A DNA stretch of 64,000 bases. Source: Anaeromyces robustus (taxonomy: Eukaryota; Neocallimastigomycota; Neocallimastigomycetes; Neocallimastigales; Neocallimastigaceae). The translations under genes were made by a program, and so were the position numbers. The notes below the pieces were generated by a model. That model saw only the letters and a list, made by a program, of their open reading frames with translations, did not search any database and was not told the origin of the DNA. Of the stretch, positions 12,971 through 46,669 are shown piece after piece; position 1 is the first letter of the stretch; the number at the start of each line of letters is the position of its first letter. Where the stretch lies: NCBI GenBank assembly GCA_002104895.1, contig MCFG01000099.1:1-64000 (forward strand). Direction: 5' to 3'.

Positions 12971-13534
12971 GGGAAGTGTGCATTTCGGCAATGTATTTTG
13001 TAAATGTATCGCTCATTAAAATAACGTATTATTTAAATGTATTATATTGTGGCTTATAAATTAAATTAATAAAAAATTTATTATATTATTAAAATCAATA
13101 TTTTATTTATTATTGATTTATGAAACCAATTTATTAGTGACATCTTCTTTTTATTAATATTTCTTTTTTTTTTTTTTTTTTATTTAACTTATGAAATAAA
13201 TAAAATATTAAGTGAAATTTAAAATTTATCTATAATTATTTAAATTATTAAATAAATAAAATATTAAGTGAAATTTAAAATTTATAAATTCTTTAAATTA
13301 TGAAATAAATAAAATATTAAGTGAAATTTAAAATTTATATTTATAATTCTTTAAATTATGAAATAAATAAGAAATGCTTTAATATACAAGTACTAGTAGT
13401 ATATAAACTCTCTTAAAAAATTTTTATATAAATGTGGCGTTAAAATATTTATATAAATTTACAATATAAAATGTGGCGTAAAGGACCATTCAATGCAAAA
13501 AATTTCATGTACATTGCCGAAATGCAACACTCAG
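12971..13534. mobile_element. MITE-like element with terminal inverted repeats
   Basis: GCATTTCGGCAATGTA at 12980-12995 recurs as its exact reverse complement at 13510-13525. The outer ends remain similar (GGGAAGTGT-GCATT against CTGAGTGTTGCATT read inward). An identical AAAAAAAAT lies directly outside both ends (12962-12970 and 13535-13543), consistent with an 8-9 bp target-site duplication, although it is low in complexity. Inside are a ~55-bp tandem array and two copies of AATGTGGCGT-like motifs (13431 and 13471) that could be subterminal binding repeats. There is no transposase ORF, so it would be non-autonomous. hAT-type is my best guess from the duplication length. Confidence 0.65.
13189..13372. 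repeat. Tandem array, ~53-56 bp period, 3.3 copies
   Basis: The phrase TATTAAGTGAAATTTAAAAT recurs at 13206, 13262 and 13315, each preceded by an AAATAAATAAAA run and followed by a TTTAAATTAT-like spacer. The array fills the middle of the MITE-like element. Confidence 0.85.
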
Positions 13535-18007
<4,473 letters not shown>

Positions 18008-18442
18008 ATGGATGACGATAAAACTACTTTTGAAACAAGTGAAGAAGTCAAAGTTGTTCCAACTTTTGAATCTATGGGCTTAAAAGAAAATCTTTTAAGA
18101 GGAATTTACGCTTATAGTAATATATATATTTTTTATTTCTTTTTTATTATATTATAATATAAAGTTTTTATTTTTTTATTTAATTTAATTAAAAAAATTA
18201 AATTAAATTGCTTTATATTTTTTTATTAAATATTTTTTGATTAACTTTAATTTTTTTTTTTTTTATTTACTTTGTATATAATATGCATTTTTAATAATTA
18301 ACCATTAAAATAAAATTAACAATATATAATATATTATTTAAATTCATCATGAACTAATTAAATACATATTAATTATTTAAATAATATAATTTATTATTTC
18401 AATATTATATTAATCTTTCATATTTTAAAATTTTATATATAC

Positions 18443-18473
<31 letters not shown>

Positions 18474-20574
18474 TGGATAAAAATTAATATAATTAAAATT
18501 GTAATATTATTCAATTTCAATATTTAATATACAACACTTAAATAAATTGTTATCATGATATAATAGATTTTGAAAAACCTTCTTCAATTCAACAACGTGC
18601 AATTGTTCCTATAATAAAAGGTCGTGATGTTATTGCTCAAGCTCAATCTGGTACTGGTAAGACAGCTACATTTTCCATTGCTATGTTACAAAAAATTGAT
18701 ACTAAAACTAGAGAAACTCAAGCAATTGTATTATCACCAACTCGTGAACTTGCAACTCAAATTCAAAGTGTAGTATTAGCTTTAGGTGATTATATGAATG
18801 TTCAATGTCATGCATGTATTGGTGGTACTAATATTAGTGAAGATATTAAAAAATTAGAATATGGTCAACATATTATATCTGGTACTCCAGGTCGTGTTGG
18901 TGATATGATTCGTAGAAGAAGTTTACGAACTCGTCACGTAAAAATGTTAATTTTAGATGAAGCTGATGAAATGTTAAATAAAGGTTTCAAAGATCAAATT
19001 TATAATGTTTATCGTTATTTACCACCAGATACTCAAGTTGTATTATTAAGTGCCACTCTTCCAAATGATATATTAGAAATGACTTCAAAATTCATGACTG
19101 ATCCAATTAGAGTTTTAGTTAAACGTGATGAATTAACTTTAGAAGGTATAAAACAATTCTTCGTACCTGTAGAATTAGAAGAATGGAAATTTGATACCCT
19201 TTGTGATTTATATGATTCATTTACTATTATTCAAGCTGTTATTTTCTGTAATACTAGAAAGAAGGTTGATTGGTTAACTGAAAAAATGAGAGAAGCTAAT
19301 TTCACTATATCATCAATGCATGGTGATATGCCACAAAAGGAACGTGATGCTATTATGCAAGAATTTAGACAAGGAAAAAGGTTTTTTTTTTTTTTTTTTT
19401 TTATCTTTTTTTTTTTTTTTAATGTAGACTATATAGACAATATATAAAAATTTTAATAATGAAATATTAATTATTATTATTATTATTATTATTATTATAG
19501 TCGTGTTTTAATTACAACTGATGTTTGGGCTAGAGGTATTGATGTACAACAAATTTCTACTGTTATAAATTATGATTTACCACTTGATCGTGAAAATTAT
19601 ATTCATAGGTAAAATTATTAAATTAAATATTTTTTATAATAATAAAATAGTAAAGATTTTTGAATTATTTTAGAGAATTAAAGTTTGCAATTACTTGAAA
19701 AAGAAAAAGAATATTTAAATATGCATTTATATCTTTAATTTTATTTTTATTATTTTAATTTCAAATTTCAAATTTCAAATTTAAATTTTAAAATTTAAAA
19801 CATTTATATTAAGAAATTATATAATTTAAAAACAATAAGACAATAAAGATTTAATTTATTAACATAGATATTAAGACATTTAGAATATTAAAATTAAGAA
19901 TAAAGAATTTTAAAATTAACAAAAAATTAAATTAAATTATAAAAATAATAAAACCTATTAAAATAATGAATCATCAAAAATAGTTAAACAACATTAAAAC
20001 AAACGTTAACATTAAAAGATTAAAAATTTGAAAGATTAGTAATATAAGAATAGAAAAAGTTTAATTGTTAATTCATTAGAAAGAAAAAAATAGCGTAATT
20101 CATTATTAAATATATATATATTTTTTCTTAAATAATTAAAATAATTTAAATAGAATTGGTCGTTCAGGTCGTTTTGGTAGAAAGGGTGTTGGTAAGTAAA
20201 ATAATATTAATAGTATAAGTAGTATAAATAAATAAAATAATATATATATATTTTTTATTATCATTTTTTTTTTTAATTTATATATACATATTAATGAATA
20301 TTATGTATCTTTTTTATTATTAAAAATAGCTATTAATTTTGTAAAGAATGATGAAATTAAAATTTTACGTGATATAGAACAATATTATAGTACACAAATC
20401 GATGAAATGCCAATTAATAGTAAGTTTTCTTTATTTCAAATTTTAATAAATATATTTATATGTAAAATATTTTTATATTTGAAATGATTATTAACCTTTT
20501 TTATTATATATATATATTTATATTTATTTATTTTATTTTATTTTTTTTTTATTTTAGTTACTGATTTGGTTTAA
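18008..20574 (+). CDS. FAL1: eIF4A-III / Fal1 DEAD-box RNA helicase
   Basis: Exons are 18008-18116, 18567-19380, 19501-19608, 20154-20191, 20330-20419 and 20558-20574, giving 391 aa. All helicase motifs are present: FEKPSSIQQ (Q), AQSGTGKT (I, about 61-68), PTRELA, TPGR, DEAD (167-170), [12 protein letters not shown] (IV), ARGID and HRIGRSGR (VI). Residues such as [32 protein letters not shown] and [18 protein letters not shown] follow eIF4A-III rather than the translation factor eIF4A-I. In this family the protein clamps RNA as the core of the exon junction complex, and in yeast (Fal1) works in rRNA processing. The second exon carries most of both RecA domains. Introns contain poly-T and an (ATT)n tract. 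A Gly replaces the usual Phe in GRVFDM. Confidence 0.96.
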
Positions 20575-20728
20575 TTTTTAAAAATATCTCAAAATAAATA
20601 CTGATAATACTAAAGATATTTATAATTTATATATTTTTAATCATTTCATTTTTTTCTTATTTATAAAACAAAATAATTTAATTTATAATCATATCTATAT
20701 TATTAATAATGTCAATGTTAAAATAAAA

Positions 20729-20775
<47 letters not shown>

Positions 20776-20809
20776 AAGTATCATTCGCATATATTAACAT
20801 AAGTTTTTG

Positions 20810-20864
<55 letters not shown>

Positions 20865-21430
20865 TAAATTTTAAATTTAGTTCTTTTTTTACTGTATTTT
20901 TTACTGTATTTTTATTTTTATTTTTTTTTTTAAATTAAAAAAAAAAAAAAAATTAGATTCAGTATTAAATTTTTTTATTGGAAATAAAAATTAATTATTG
21001 GTTAAATTTGTGTATTTTAAGTATATAATAGATTAAGAGCAGACAGGGCCAAATATATTAATTTAAAGAAGAAATATAGAAATATATTATATATTAATAA
21101 TTTATTATTATTATTATTATGAAATAAGATGTTTTTTTATAGATGTCTATTTTAATAATTAAAAAAGAAAAAAACAAAAAAAATATACTTAAGTAATAAC
21201 AATATATAATTAATAAAATTTTAATTTCTTTTCTTTTTACTATCTGATACAAGAAAACATTTATAAAATTTATTTATATATAAATTTTAAAATAATAATT
21301 AATATTGTTGAATTAAAGTTTTTTGAAATCCTTTTTATTAAATAATTTTATGTTACATAAGTTATAAGATAATACTTAGCGTTATTAAAAAAAAAAAATT
21401 GATAATTTATTAAAGGATGATATATTGAAA
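20575..21430. other. Intergenic, no gene seen
   Basis: Contains a poly-A block (20731-20767), an (ATT)n tract (20814-20861) and A/T-rich DNA. The two flanking genes are both on the plus strand, so it holds the helicase terminator and the promoter of the Cys-rich gene. Confidence 0.6.
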
Positions 21431-21929
21431 ATGTACAATAAAAATATTGAAAATAATTTTAATTTTAATAAAATAGAAAAAAAGAGAAAATATCCTGATT
21501 CTAAAGTGTTATCTGAGTCAGCTGTGGCATTAATATCTGTTGCACAAAAATATCGTAAAAATTTAAAAAAAATTGAGGATGAATTTAATGCTATAAAAAA
21601 AGAAGAAACAGAGATTCATAATAATTTTAGACGTTTACTCTTTCAAAATCAAAAACGTTTAAAAGAATTTAAAAATTCGGAGTTATCTAGAAGAGAAACT
21701 TATACTAAGGAATACTTAAAAAGTGTTGAAGATTTAAATAAGAAATATAAAAATCAATTACTTGATAAAACTATATGTAAAAAATGTTACAATAATGTTA
21801 TTTCAAAATCAACTCTTTGTATAAGTTGTCAAGAACCTGTATGTAAAAATTGTCAAGATGATAATATTTCATGGGGATGCTATCATTTTTCTGTTAATTT
21901 AAATGATACATCTCAAATGGATATAGGTA

Positions 21930-21974
<45 letters not shown>

Positions 21975-23718
21975 TTTATTATTTTTATTTAAATATAAAT
22001 ATTTATTTTTTTCTATTAAAATAATTATTATAGTACTTTTTACTTTATTCAATTATAATTATTTATAATTGATTTACTAACAATTCAAATATTATTTTAT
22101 TATTATAATTCTTCTTTTTTTATCATTATAAGATAAAAATGAGAATAATGGTATAGAAAATTCAACAGTAAATAATCATGATACCCATAATAATACTTTA
22201 AATGAAATTTGTTGTAAAGATTGCATTTCTTCTTTATTAGTTAAACGTTGTGAAAAATGTTTCAAACGCTTATGCTCTAATAAATGTCATTATATTTGTA
22301 ATATTTGTTGTAATAATAATATGAAAAGAAATATTTTATTATGTGATTCATGTAAAGATATAGTTCGACAATATCAAGAATCATTAATTAATAATGAGAA
22401 TAAAAATATTAAAACATTGAAATATACATTTATAAATGATTCATTTTTATGCTATAAATGTGAAAATCCTTTTTGTCATATTAATATGTGTAAATCATGT
22501 ACTGATAAAGAAGGTGCCATTTGTAAAAAATGTAATAAAGTATATTGTAGTCATTGCCAGAAAAAAAATAAATTTATAAAAATTGTAATGGATTCAGATT
22601 CTGTGCTAGAAAAGGATAAAAATTCAAAATTAATTGATAATATAAATCATAGTCATTGGGAATGCATAAATTGCTTAAAAAATAAAAAGTTTAGAAATAG
22701 TAATAGTGATAATAATAAAACGAAAGAGTTAAAAAATGAAGTTCAATCAAATGAAAATGATATGAATACTGATGATATTAATGATATTAATAAAATCAAT
22801 CGTAATACAATAGATAACAATTACATTGCAAATATGGATAAATTTGATAAGAAAGATCATCAAGAAAATAAAGCATCGGTTACTGAAACTACAATAATAA
22901 CCATGTCAAAAACAATAACAACCTCTACTCATAAGAATGACATTAAAATAAATAGTAATAATGATAATATTGATAATGTCAATAATACTGACAATAAAAA
23001 CATTAACATTATCAGTGATTATACCAATAACAACACCGATAACGACATCAAGAACAACAATAACGACAATAACGCCAGTAACGACAACAATATTAATAAT
23101 AATAATAGTGGTAGTAATAGTAATGATAATAGTAGTAATAATAACAATAATAACCTTCAAAATGATAATATAGTAAATAAAGATATATCATCAGAAGAAA
23201 TTATATATTTCAATGATAAAGAAAATATTCCTCTACGAAAAAATAATACTAAAAATAAAGTAAGAGAGATTGAAGCAAAATTAAATAGTCGAAACCATGG
23301 TAAATATTTTTCAAGAATGATGAAATTAAGACCTGAGATTAAAGCTTATCAACAACAACAAGAATCTTTCAATATAAAAGTCAAGAATAAACAAAATATT
23401 GATGATAAATCGGCTAATGTGACTAATAATAATATGATTGTAGTTAATCAAGAAACTATCCCTAAAAAGGAATCTGAAATTTCAGAAGACAAAAATAGAA
23501 AAGATAAAATTTTAAATAATGTAAAAAATTCAAATGAAAATGTTGAAGATAAAAATAGAAAAGATGAAATTTTAAATAGTAATGTAAAAAATACAAATGA
23601 GAATGTTGAAGATAAAAATAGAAAAGATGAAATTTTAAATAGTAATGTAAAAAATGCAAATGAAAATATTGTTATAAAACCATTAGAAAAAGCATTAAGT
23701 AATGTATCTTTAGAATAG
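21431..23718 (+). CDS. Cys-rich coiled-coil protein, function unknown
   Basis: Exons 21431-21926 and 22133-23718 join in frame to 693 aa. I start at the ATG at 21431. Residues ~25-112 are predicted coiled coil (QKYRKNLKKIEDEFNAIKKEE). They are followed by clusters of CxxC pairs: CKKC...CISC...CKNC (~115-145), then CCKDC...CEKC...CSNKCHYICNICC (~190-232), LLCDSC, and CYKCENPFCHINMCKSCT...CKKCNKVYCSHC. This points to several zinc-binding modules, RING/B-box-like in spacing but matching no family I know. An Asn/Asp-rich linker follows, then DKENIPL (a KEN-box-like motif) and RNHGKYFSRMMKLRPEIKAY, probably a conserved motif. The C-terminus has three ~20-residue repeats containing EDKNRKDEILN. Ubiquitin-related or cell-cycle function is only a guess. 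Confidence 0.8.
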
Positions 23719-37062
<13,344 letters not shown>

Positions 37063-37986
37063 AATTTATTTCTCTTATATTGGGTATTTATGTTGAATAA
37101 AATTAATAAAATTATTTAATTATATAAATATTCATATATATATGTTCAATGTTTTATATTTGATTAAGATAAGTTTAATGTAGATTGTTTTATGTGTTTT
37201 ATGTATAATATTATTGACAGAAAAAAATTTTTTTTTAATTTGTTCTTAAGGATGCAGTAATGCAATATGTTTATACTTAAGAATATTAAAGTTTATCGAA
37301 CTATGAAAAAATTTTTTTATCTTTCTAATATATAAAGAAATAATAAATTTCACTTTGAATTTTATCCAATAATTTGTTTTATTATGATTTTTTTTTGTTA
37401 CTTTTAATTAGTGTTTAATATCAAATTATAGATGATAAAGCTATTCTTCATAAATTTACATTATAAAGATTTAAAGACAATGATTAATTATTTCATGAAT
37501 ATTGAAAAATATATATAGTATAATAAAAAATATTTTTTGGTATAAATATTAATTTTTTATAAATTTTTTTTATTGTTTTTATTTTAATATGAGTATATAT
37601 TATTAATATATATAATTGTAATTATAAATATATTTATTTTTATTTTAATTTATAATTTAATTTTTTATATAAATGATAATTTTAAAAAAACTATTAATTA
37701 TTATTTATTTTTAGTTTTGAAAAATATAAAATATAATTTAATCTCCATATTATATAATTTTTATAATAAAATATTATTATTTTTTTATTTTATTTTATTT
37801 TATTTTTTTTTTCTACTAATATATAAAATAAAATTTATATACTAAAAATCTTTTTTAGTATTATTTTTCATTCTTAAAAATATAATTAAATTTTAATTTT
37901 TTTAATTAAAAAAAAAAAAAATTATATATTATTTTCAAAATTTTATTTTTTATATTTTTATATTATTTAAATTCTTCAATAATATT

Positions 37987-38021
<35 letters not shown>

Positions 38022-39585
38022 TTATTGTTTTTTTATTTGTATTATAAAACGTTTCAACTCAATAAATTGAATTAATATTTAATGCTCTATATTAATATTT
38101 AAAATTCAGTTTTTTTTTTTTAATTAATTTTAATACAACTTTTTTATATTTTCAATTTTTTGTGATTTGATATAGATTATTATATGTTTTCATTTATATA
38201 ATATGTTATTATATTTTTAATTATTTATGTATATAATAATATTTAAATTTTATATCTTATATATATAAAAAAATAATTAATAATACCTAATTAATAATAA
38301 AATTTCTTTTCTTATAGTTATGATATATAACGTTAAAGTTTAATTTTTTAATAATAATTAAATTATTCTGGATTAAATATGAAATGAATATGTTGTTTAT
38401 CATTTCAGTTAATAATTATTTATTTATTCATTTATTATCAATATTATACTAAAAATAATAATTATTTATATATATATATTTTAAGTAAATATTCCTTTTT
38501 TTCTTGAAATTTTATTATATTCATATTTAATAATAGAATTATACCAATTATATTAATTATTATAAAAATTATATAGTTATTATTAAAAACAATAGAATAT
38601 ATATATAAATACATCTTATATGAATAGAAAATTTAAATAAATTTGAGCTCTCTCTATATAATAATACATAATATTCAATTATACATAATATTTATAATTA
38701 AAAATGACTATGGAATTAATAAGTAATTGTCATTTTCATGAAAATTGTTATTCGGTATTTATTAAATAAAATAAATGTATGACATAATAATACACAAATT
38801 GATATGTATATTAAAAAAAGTTTAATCTATAATATATCAATTTAATGTTAAATTCTAATTATTTATTTAACTTAAAATTGAAATTATATATATATGAATT
38901 CAATTTAAAAGCTTTATTTATTTACAAAATTTTAAGTTTATTATTGAATTATATATTATCCATATATTATGGATGTAATGGCTTTTTTCTTATTTATAAT
39001 AAGGTTTTTGAATATTGAAATTTAATTGATAACGATAAAAAAAAAAAAAAAGTGTCTCACCTTAAATAAATTTAAAAATTTTTTTGTGGATTTTTTGTTA
39101 TAGGATTTATATTTAAGAATCCAAACTTTTATCCAATAATATTGAAGACATTTTATATTATAATTAGTATAACATGTGAAAATAATAGAATTTTTAAAAT
39201 AAAAAAGAATTTGAAAAGAAAAAGATATAATAAAATTAGAAGTATATTTATATGTTTACGCTTGTGTGGATATACTTATTGTGATTAATTATTTAAAATA
39301 TAAAATATTTCTATATGTACATTTATATAACTAAATGGATCATAAATAATTATTAACATTCTATTTCTTTTCAATAACAATAACAAATTAGTAGTCAATA
39401 ATTTGATAATTTATTCATTTCTTATGAATTCATTACTAGATAAATATATATATATATATTTATATATCTTTAATTAATTATTATTATTATCCTTTTAAAT
39501 TTTTTATTTATTTTTTATTTTATATTTTTATATTTTTATATTAATACTATTTATATTATTTATTTTATTAATATTTTTTTGTAAT

Positions 39586-39642
<57 letters not shown>

Positions 39643-40245
39643 TGATATTTATTCAACGTTAATATTATAATGATATTTATATATAATTCATTATAGTAAT
39701 GATTATTGATAAAAACAAAACAAAAAAAAAAAAAAAAAGTAAAAACGCAAATAAATTAAGATATATAAAAAAACCTTTATAATTATATCTGTAGTTATAT
39801 AAATTATATAGTCATTAAACTTTATAATCTATAATATTAAATTAAATTATAAATATAAAATTATATATATAATAATACATATTGATAAAAATGAAAGCGA
39901 AAATAATAATTATTATTAATTAAATAGAAATCTTTTTATATTAATGCTTTGTATATAGAATATAATTCATAAATAAATAAATATATAAATATATATATAT
40001 ATATAAAAGGGAAAGGAATATAATAATAGAAAAAAAATTGGTTAATAAATAATATTTATAATTATTATAAATATTCAATAAATTATATAATATTAATAAA
40101 TTAATTTTTTTTAATTATTTTTCTTTTTTTTTATTTTTATAATTATTTTTTTTATTATAATATCTTAATTTTTTTTTTTTTTTAATATTTTTTCCCTATA
40201 TATTATTTAAATATATAATTCTTATTATTTAATAAATAAAAAAAA
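37063..40245. other. Gene desert, AT-rich
   Basis: I saw no exon with recognisable protein similarity. The interval holds poly-T (37988-38020), (AAT)n (39590-39642) and ordinary A/T DNA. It contains the receptor promoter at its left and the 3' flank of the hydrolase gene at its right. Confidence 0.6.
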
Positions 40246-40505
40246 TTAAAATGTACTTCTAACGATTTTATATAAGTCTACGATACACTTGTCTGCTAAT
40301 ATATGCATATTTTCAATATTAATTTGTGAATTAAACATTTTAGTATGTGAATAAACAACATCTGGAGCATTTTTAGCACCAGGTATTGGATCAAAGAATT
40401 TTAAATATCTCAATTCTAATGGTAAACAAATAAATGTTGATTTTCCTATTGTTCCATCATTATTTTTTGTTTGTGTCTTAATATTATGAATTTTCATTAT
40501 ATTAA

Positions 40506-40588
<83 letters not shown>

Positions 40589-42058
40589 ATTATAAATAAA
40601 AAATAAATAAATAGATAATAAATAAATAAATGAAAATAATAAATAAGTAAAAATAAATAAATAAATAATTTTTTTTTAACAAAATTAATATATTATTATT
40701 AAATATTTTTCATTTATACAATTATAATTATGAACTTACAATAGGATAGTAATTTTTGAATTTAAAACGTTCTTTACCATTAATTATACTTCTTCTTGAA
40801 TAATTAATTAAATCATCTACTCTTTCATATTGTTTTGTTATTTCTATAAGAGGTTCTAAAAATTTATAATAATTAGCAAGATAAGATGTACTTTCATTAA
40901 GTATTTGTCTACTACCATCTATTAATGCTTCTCTGGTTGCTTGATCAAATAAAGATGAACCGACAGCAGCAACAGTAGCTGTACCTAATACCAAATTACT
41001 TAAAAAGCTCCATCTACTACTTGCACTATTTTCATTTACATTTGAATTATTATTTGTATCTAACCTTTGAATCGCTGTTTCCTTTTCTTCTTTTTTATTA
41101 TTATATTCAATTAATTTATTTTCAGATTTATTTTCAATTAATTTATTATCAATATCATCCTCGATATTATTATTAGCCGTAAAATATGATGCAACAAAAC
41201 TAGTAGCAGCTGTCAAAGATTCTTTTAGTTTTCTAACACCTGCATTTGCAATTGAGCTTGAAACACCAAAGAATGGTGAATCAAAACCTAATACACCATA
41301 AATCTTTGGAGTTTCATAATTTAATTTATATTTAACGTCAACATCACCTTTTACTATTTTTCTAATATTATTTCATAATAAATAATAATTAAAAAGTTAA
41401 TATTTAAGTATATATAAAAATAGTAGTAAGAATAATTATATTTTAAATATCTTAAATTTAATTCATATCAACCTATAAACATCTGCAATAAGAATACCAC
41501 CCTTTAATATAATTTTTATTATAATAATTTATTTATAATAATTATTTTTTTTTAATTAGAATGTAGTAAAAATGATATATATATTTCATTCTATATTTAA
41601 ATATATTACCATTGAATGACCCATTAATATAATAGGATAACCTTTTGAATGGTTATATAACCAATCTATTATATATGCAACGAATTTATCAAATTCACCA
41701 TTTGTATCAAAAGCTGGAAAAACCTTTTAATATTTTTTATAAATATATAAGATTATTACATTTTAACAATTATTCTTATATATAAATATTTTTATAAGAA
41801 ATTTCTTTTTTTTTTACTTCTTTTTTACTTTAATATTTATATAATTAATACTTCATTAATAACTCTAACGTTGTATAACTTCATAGTTGCTTTTATAAGT
41901 TCCGGAAAATCATGAAAAGTATTATTATTTCCCAAAAAACCATGAACATATACAATCATTATGGTTTTTTCATCTAAAAATGGTGTTAAAAAGTTTCCTC
42001 CATAATTCTTATAATTGTAATTAGAAGTGATACTATTTATTGTGTTTGTGCGTTGCAT
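40246..42058 (-). CDS. Alpha/beta hydrolase (DUF676/lipase-like)
   Basis: Five exons: 42058-41852, 41723-41610, 41501-41473, 41361-40740 and 40476-40246, in frame, 400 aa. Residues ~35-44 read IVYVHGFLG, the oxyanion-hole HG motif after a beta strand. The nucleophile elbow GHSMGG falls at ~104-109, split exactly by an intron. VLGFDSPFFGVSS follows, as in putative serine esterases of the DUF676 type that preserve 'DTP-FG' after the elbow. Residues ~170-290 are low-complexity and then amphipathic (TAATSFVASYF, SNLVLGTATVAAVGSSLF), possibly membrane-associating. The C-terminal exon contains FFDPIPGAKNAPD and a His (SHTKMFN) that may complete the triad. The substrate is unknown. Intron 4 contains an (AAAT)n tract (40504-40590). 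Confidence 0.85.
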
Positions 42059-43617
<1,559 letters not shown>

Positions 43618-45221
43618 ATGGATAATGCATTGTTGAGTTGGTCAACTACTTTATTGGTTAATACTGAAAAAAATAATTCAGTCGATAAGGTTATTTTACC
43701 AAATTCAGGTATACATAATTATATAATAGTATAAATTATTATTCATTTTTAATTAATAAGAATTTTAAGAATTCATTTTAAAATGTTGAAATTCTAAAAT
43801 GTTTTTTTTATTATAATAATAATAATAATAATAATAATTATAATTCACTAATATAATTTTGTATGTTTAATATTTAAAATGTAGTACTTGAAGTTTTAAT
43901 TTCAAAAAATTCAACTTTACCTTCTCCATTAACCTTTGTATTAGGTATAAAAGATAATATAAAATTTATATAATTATTATTATGTGGTGTAATTTTATAT
44001 AATGAAAAATTAAAATGAAATCTAATTTTTATATTATTTAATTTTTATTATTAAAATAAACATTATAGTTAATAAAAGAAATAATATAAAAATATATTCT
44101 GGTGTTAGTGGTAAACATATATATAACTTATTTTCACATTAAATAATTGAAAAAAAAAAAAAAAATTAAAAATAAATTTCATATTAAAAAATCAAGAAAA
44201 AAACTATTTAAATTTCATATTAAAAAATTAAGAAAAAAAAAATATTCAATTTCATTCTTTCAGTTATATATATATATATATATATATGAAAATATATTTT
44301 AAATAAAATTATTGATTATTTTCTTTTAAATATATATATATATATACATAGAATTTACAGCCGAGGAAAATGAAATATATATGTCTAATACTATGAAAAA
44401 TGCTCTTAATGTACAAAATTATGATGAAATATTTGTACGAATGATAGAACTCCCAAAATGTCAACAAGTTAAACTTGAAGCAATGAGTGCTAATATATCA
44501 AAAATTTCAAATATTAAAGCGTTATTAGAAAGTTATTTTAGGAAAGAACAAACTTTGCTTTATATTGGACAAGAAATAAATGTAGTTGAATGGAAAGATA
44601 CATATAAATTTATTGTTAAAGAATTAAAACCAGAAACAGCTTGTATTGTGATTGATACAGATATTGAAGTAGATATTGAACCTTATGAAGGCGATACCAA
44701 AGGTTTTGAATTAAATCAAAATAATTCAAATTATTATAATAAAGATATTTCAAAATTAGAAAAACGAGATATTATTGAATTACCAATAATATTAAAATCA
44801 AAATCTTCCTCATCTTCCTCTAATGTTTTTAATTATAATAATGGAATGATTAAGACATTTAACATAGAAAAAGATGATTATATTTATTATAAAGTTAAAA
44901 TACCAACTCATTCCTACATATCAATAAAAATTAATCTTCATCAAGGTGATATTAATATGTATTATTCCTTTAACATAGAAAAACCAGATATTCACAATTG
45001 TATTGGTTATAATGTAGATTCTAAAAAACAAAAAGATATAATAATAAGTACGGAAAAAAATGTTGATAATTTTATATATTTTTCAATTCAAGGTTATGAA
45101 GAAAAAAGTGAATTCGATATTAGTATTCAAGAAATACATGAAAATAACGACAATATGAAAATCGATGATACTGTAAGAATATATAATATATTATAATATA
45201 AACTTTTTTTTAAGTCATATA

Positions 45222-45267
<46 letters not shown>

Positions 45268-46638
45268 TTAATAATAATAATAAATAATGCATAATAAATA
45301 ATGCATAATAAATAATAAATAATACATAATAAATAATAAATAATAAATATGAAAATATGAAAATATGAAAATAATACTAATATATATATATATATTAGTA
45401 TTATTTCATATATATATGCATTATTGTTATTACTAATTATTATTGATAATAATAATATATACTAAATGTATTTATATACAATCATATATTTATATGTATA
45501 TATTTATATATATAATATAGTTAAATAATGAAGAAGAAGAAAAGAAAAATGATCCAAATTATACATTATGTGAAAATTGTCATCAATATATTCCAAATCA
45601 ATCAATAACATTACATTCTGCTTTTTGTGCCAGAAATAATATAGTATGTGAAAAATGTAATAAAGTTTTTTCCAGAACAGAATTTCCTGAACATTGGCAT
45701 TGTGATGTTGAAGATAATTTAAATTGTCAATTTATTGGTCATTTATCTGATAAAGAAAAACATTTAGCTATGTGTCATTCACCAGTATTATGTGATTGTG
45801 GAATAACGTTACCATTATCAGAAATGGTAGAACATCACCTTTCAGAAAAATGTCCTGAACGTCAAATTATATGTAGATATTGTAAATTAAAAGTTAAAGC
45901 TGGTAATATATGTACTAACTTACAAGATGTTTTAAAGGGACTTTGTGAACATGAAGCTGAATGTGGATCTAGAACTGTTGTGTAAGTTTATAATATATAA
46001 AACGAATAAAATAAAAATAAATATAGATTTTAGATTATATTTTTATATATTTATACATTTTATTTTAATTTTTTTTTATTTTTTGTATTTTTTTTTTTTT
46101 AATATTAATATTAATATTATATTTATATAATTTTGTAAAAATAAAAATATAAATAAAAATAAATTGTAATTAATTTATTAAGATGTCAACAATGTAATGC
46201 ATCTGTTCAAATGAAAAATATCCAAGTTCATGGACAAATTCATATCCTTGAAAAGAAAAAACCACCAATTATTCTTTGTACTAATAAAAATTGTAGTCAT
46301 TATAAAGATAAAAAATTACAAAATGTCATTTCACCTAATTCTATTAATTATTTTTCTTCAGAAACAAAAGGACTTTGTGCTACTTGTTATGGTCTTTTCT
46401 GGTCATCAAGACATGAAATGACAGATTCATATTTTTCTCAATGTGTATTAAAACAATATCATAAACAATTAACAGTAGGTTGTGGAAAAGATTTTTGTAC
46501 CAATATTGTATGTAACCTATAGAAAATATATATATATATTTTAATATTTATTTTCGTACTAATTTATTTATTTATTTATTAATTAATTTATTTATTATAA
46601 ATATATATATATTTTTTAATATTTATTTACTTACTCAT

Positions 46639-46669
<31 letters not shown>

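Noticed and set aside
38704-39140. Possible small two-exon gene (ATG at 38704, donor at 38755, acceptor at 39103)
   Set aside because: In phase the second exon stops after 12 codons, and no residue pattern is recognisable.
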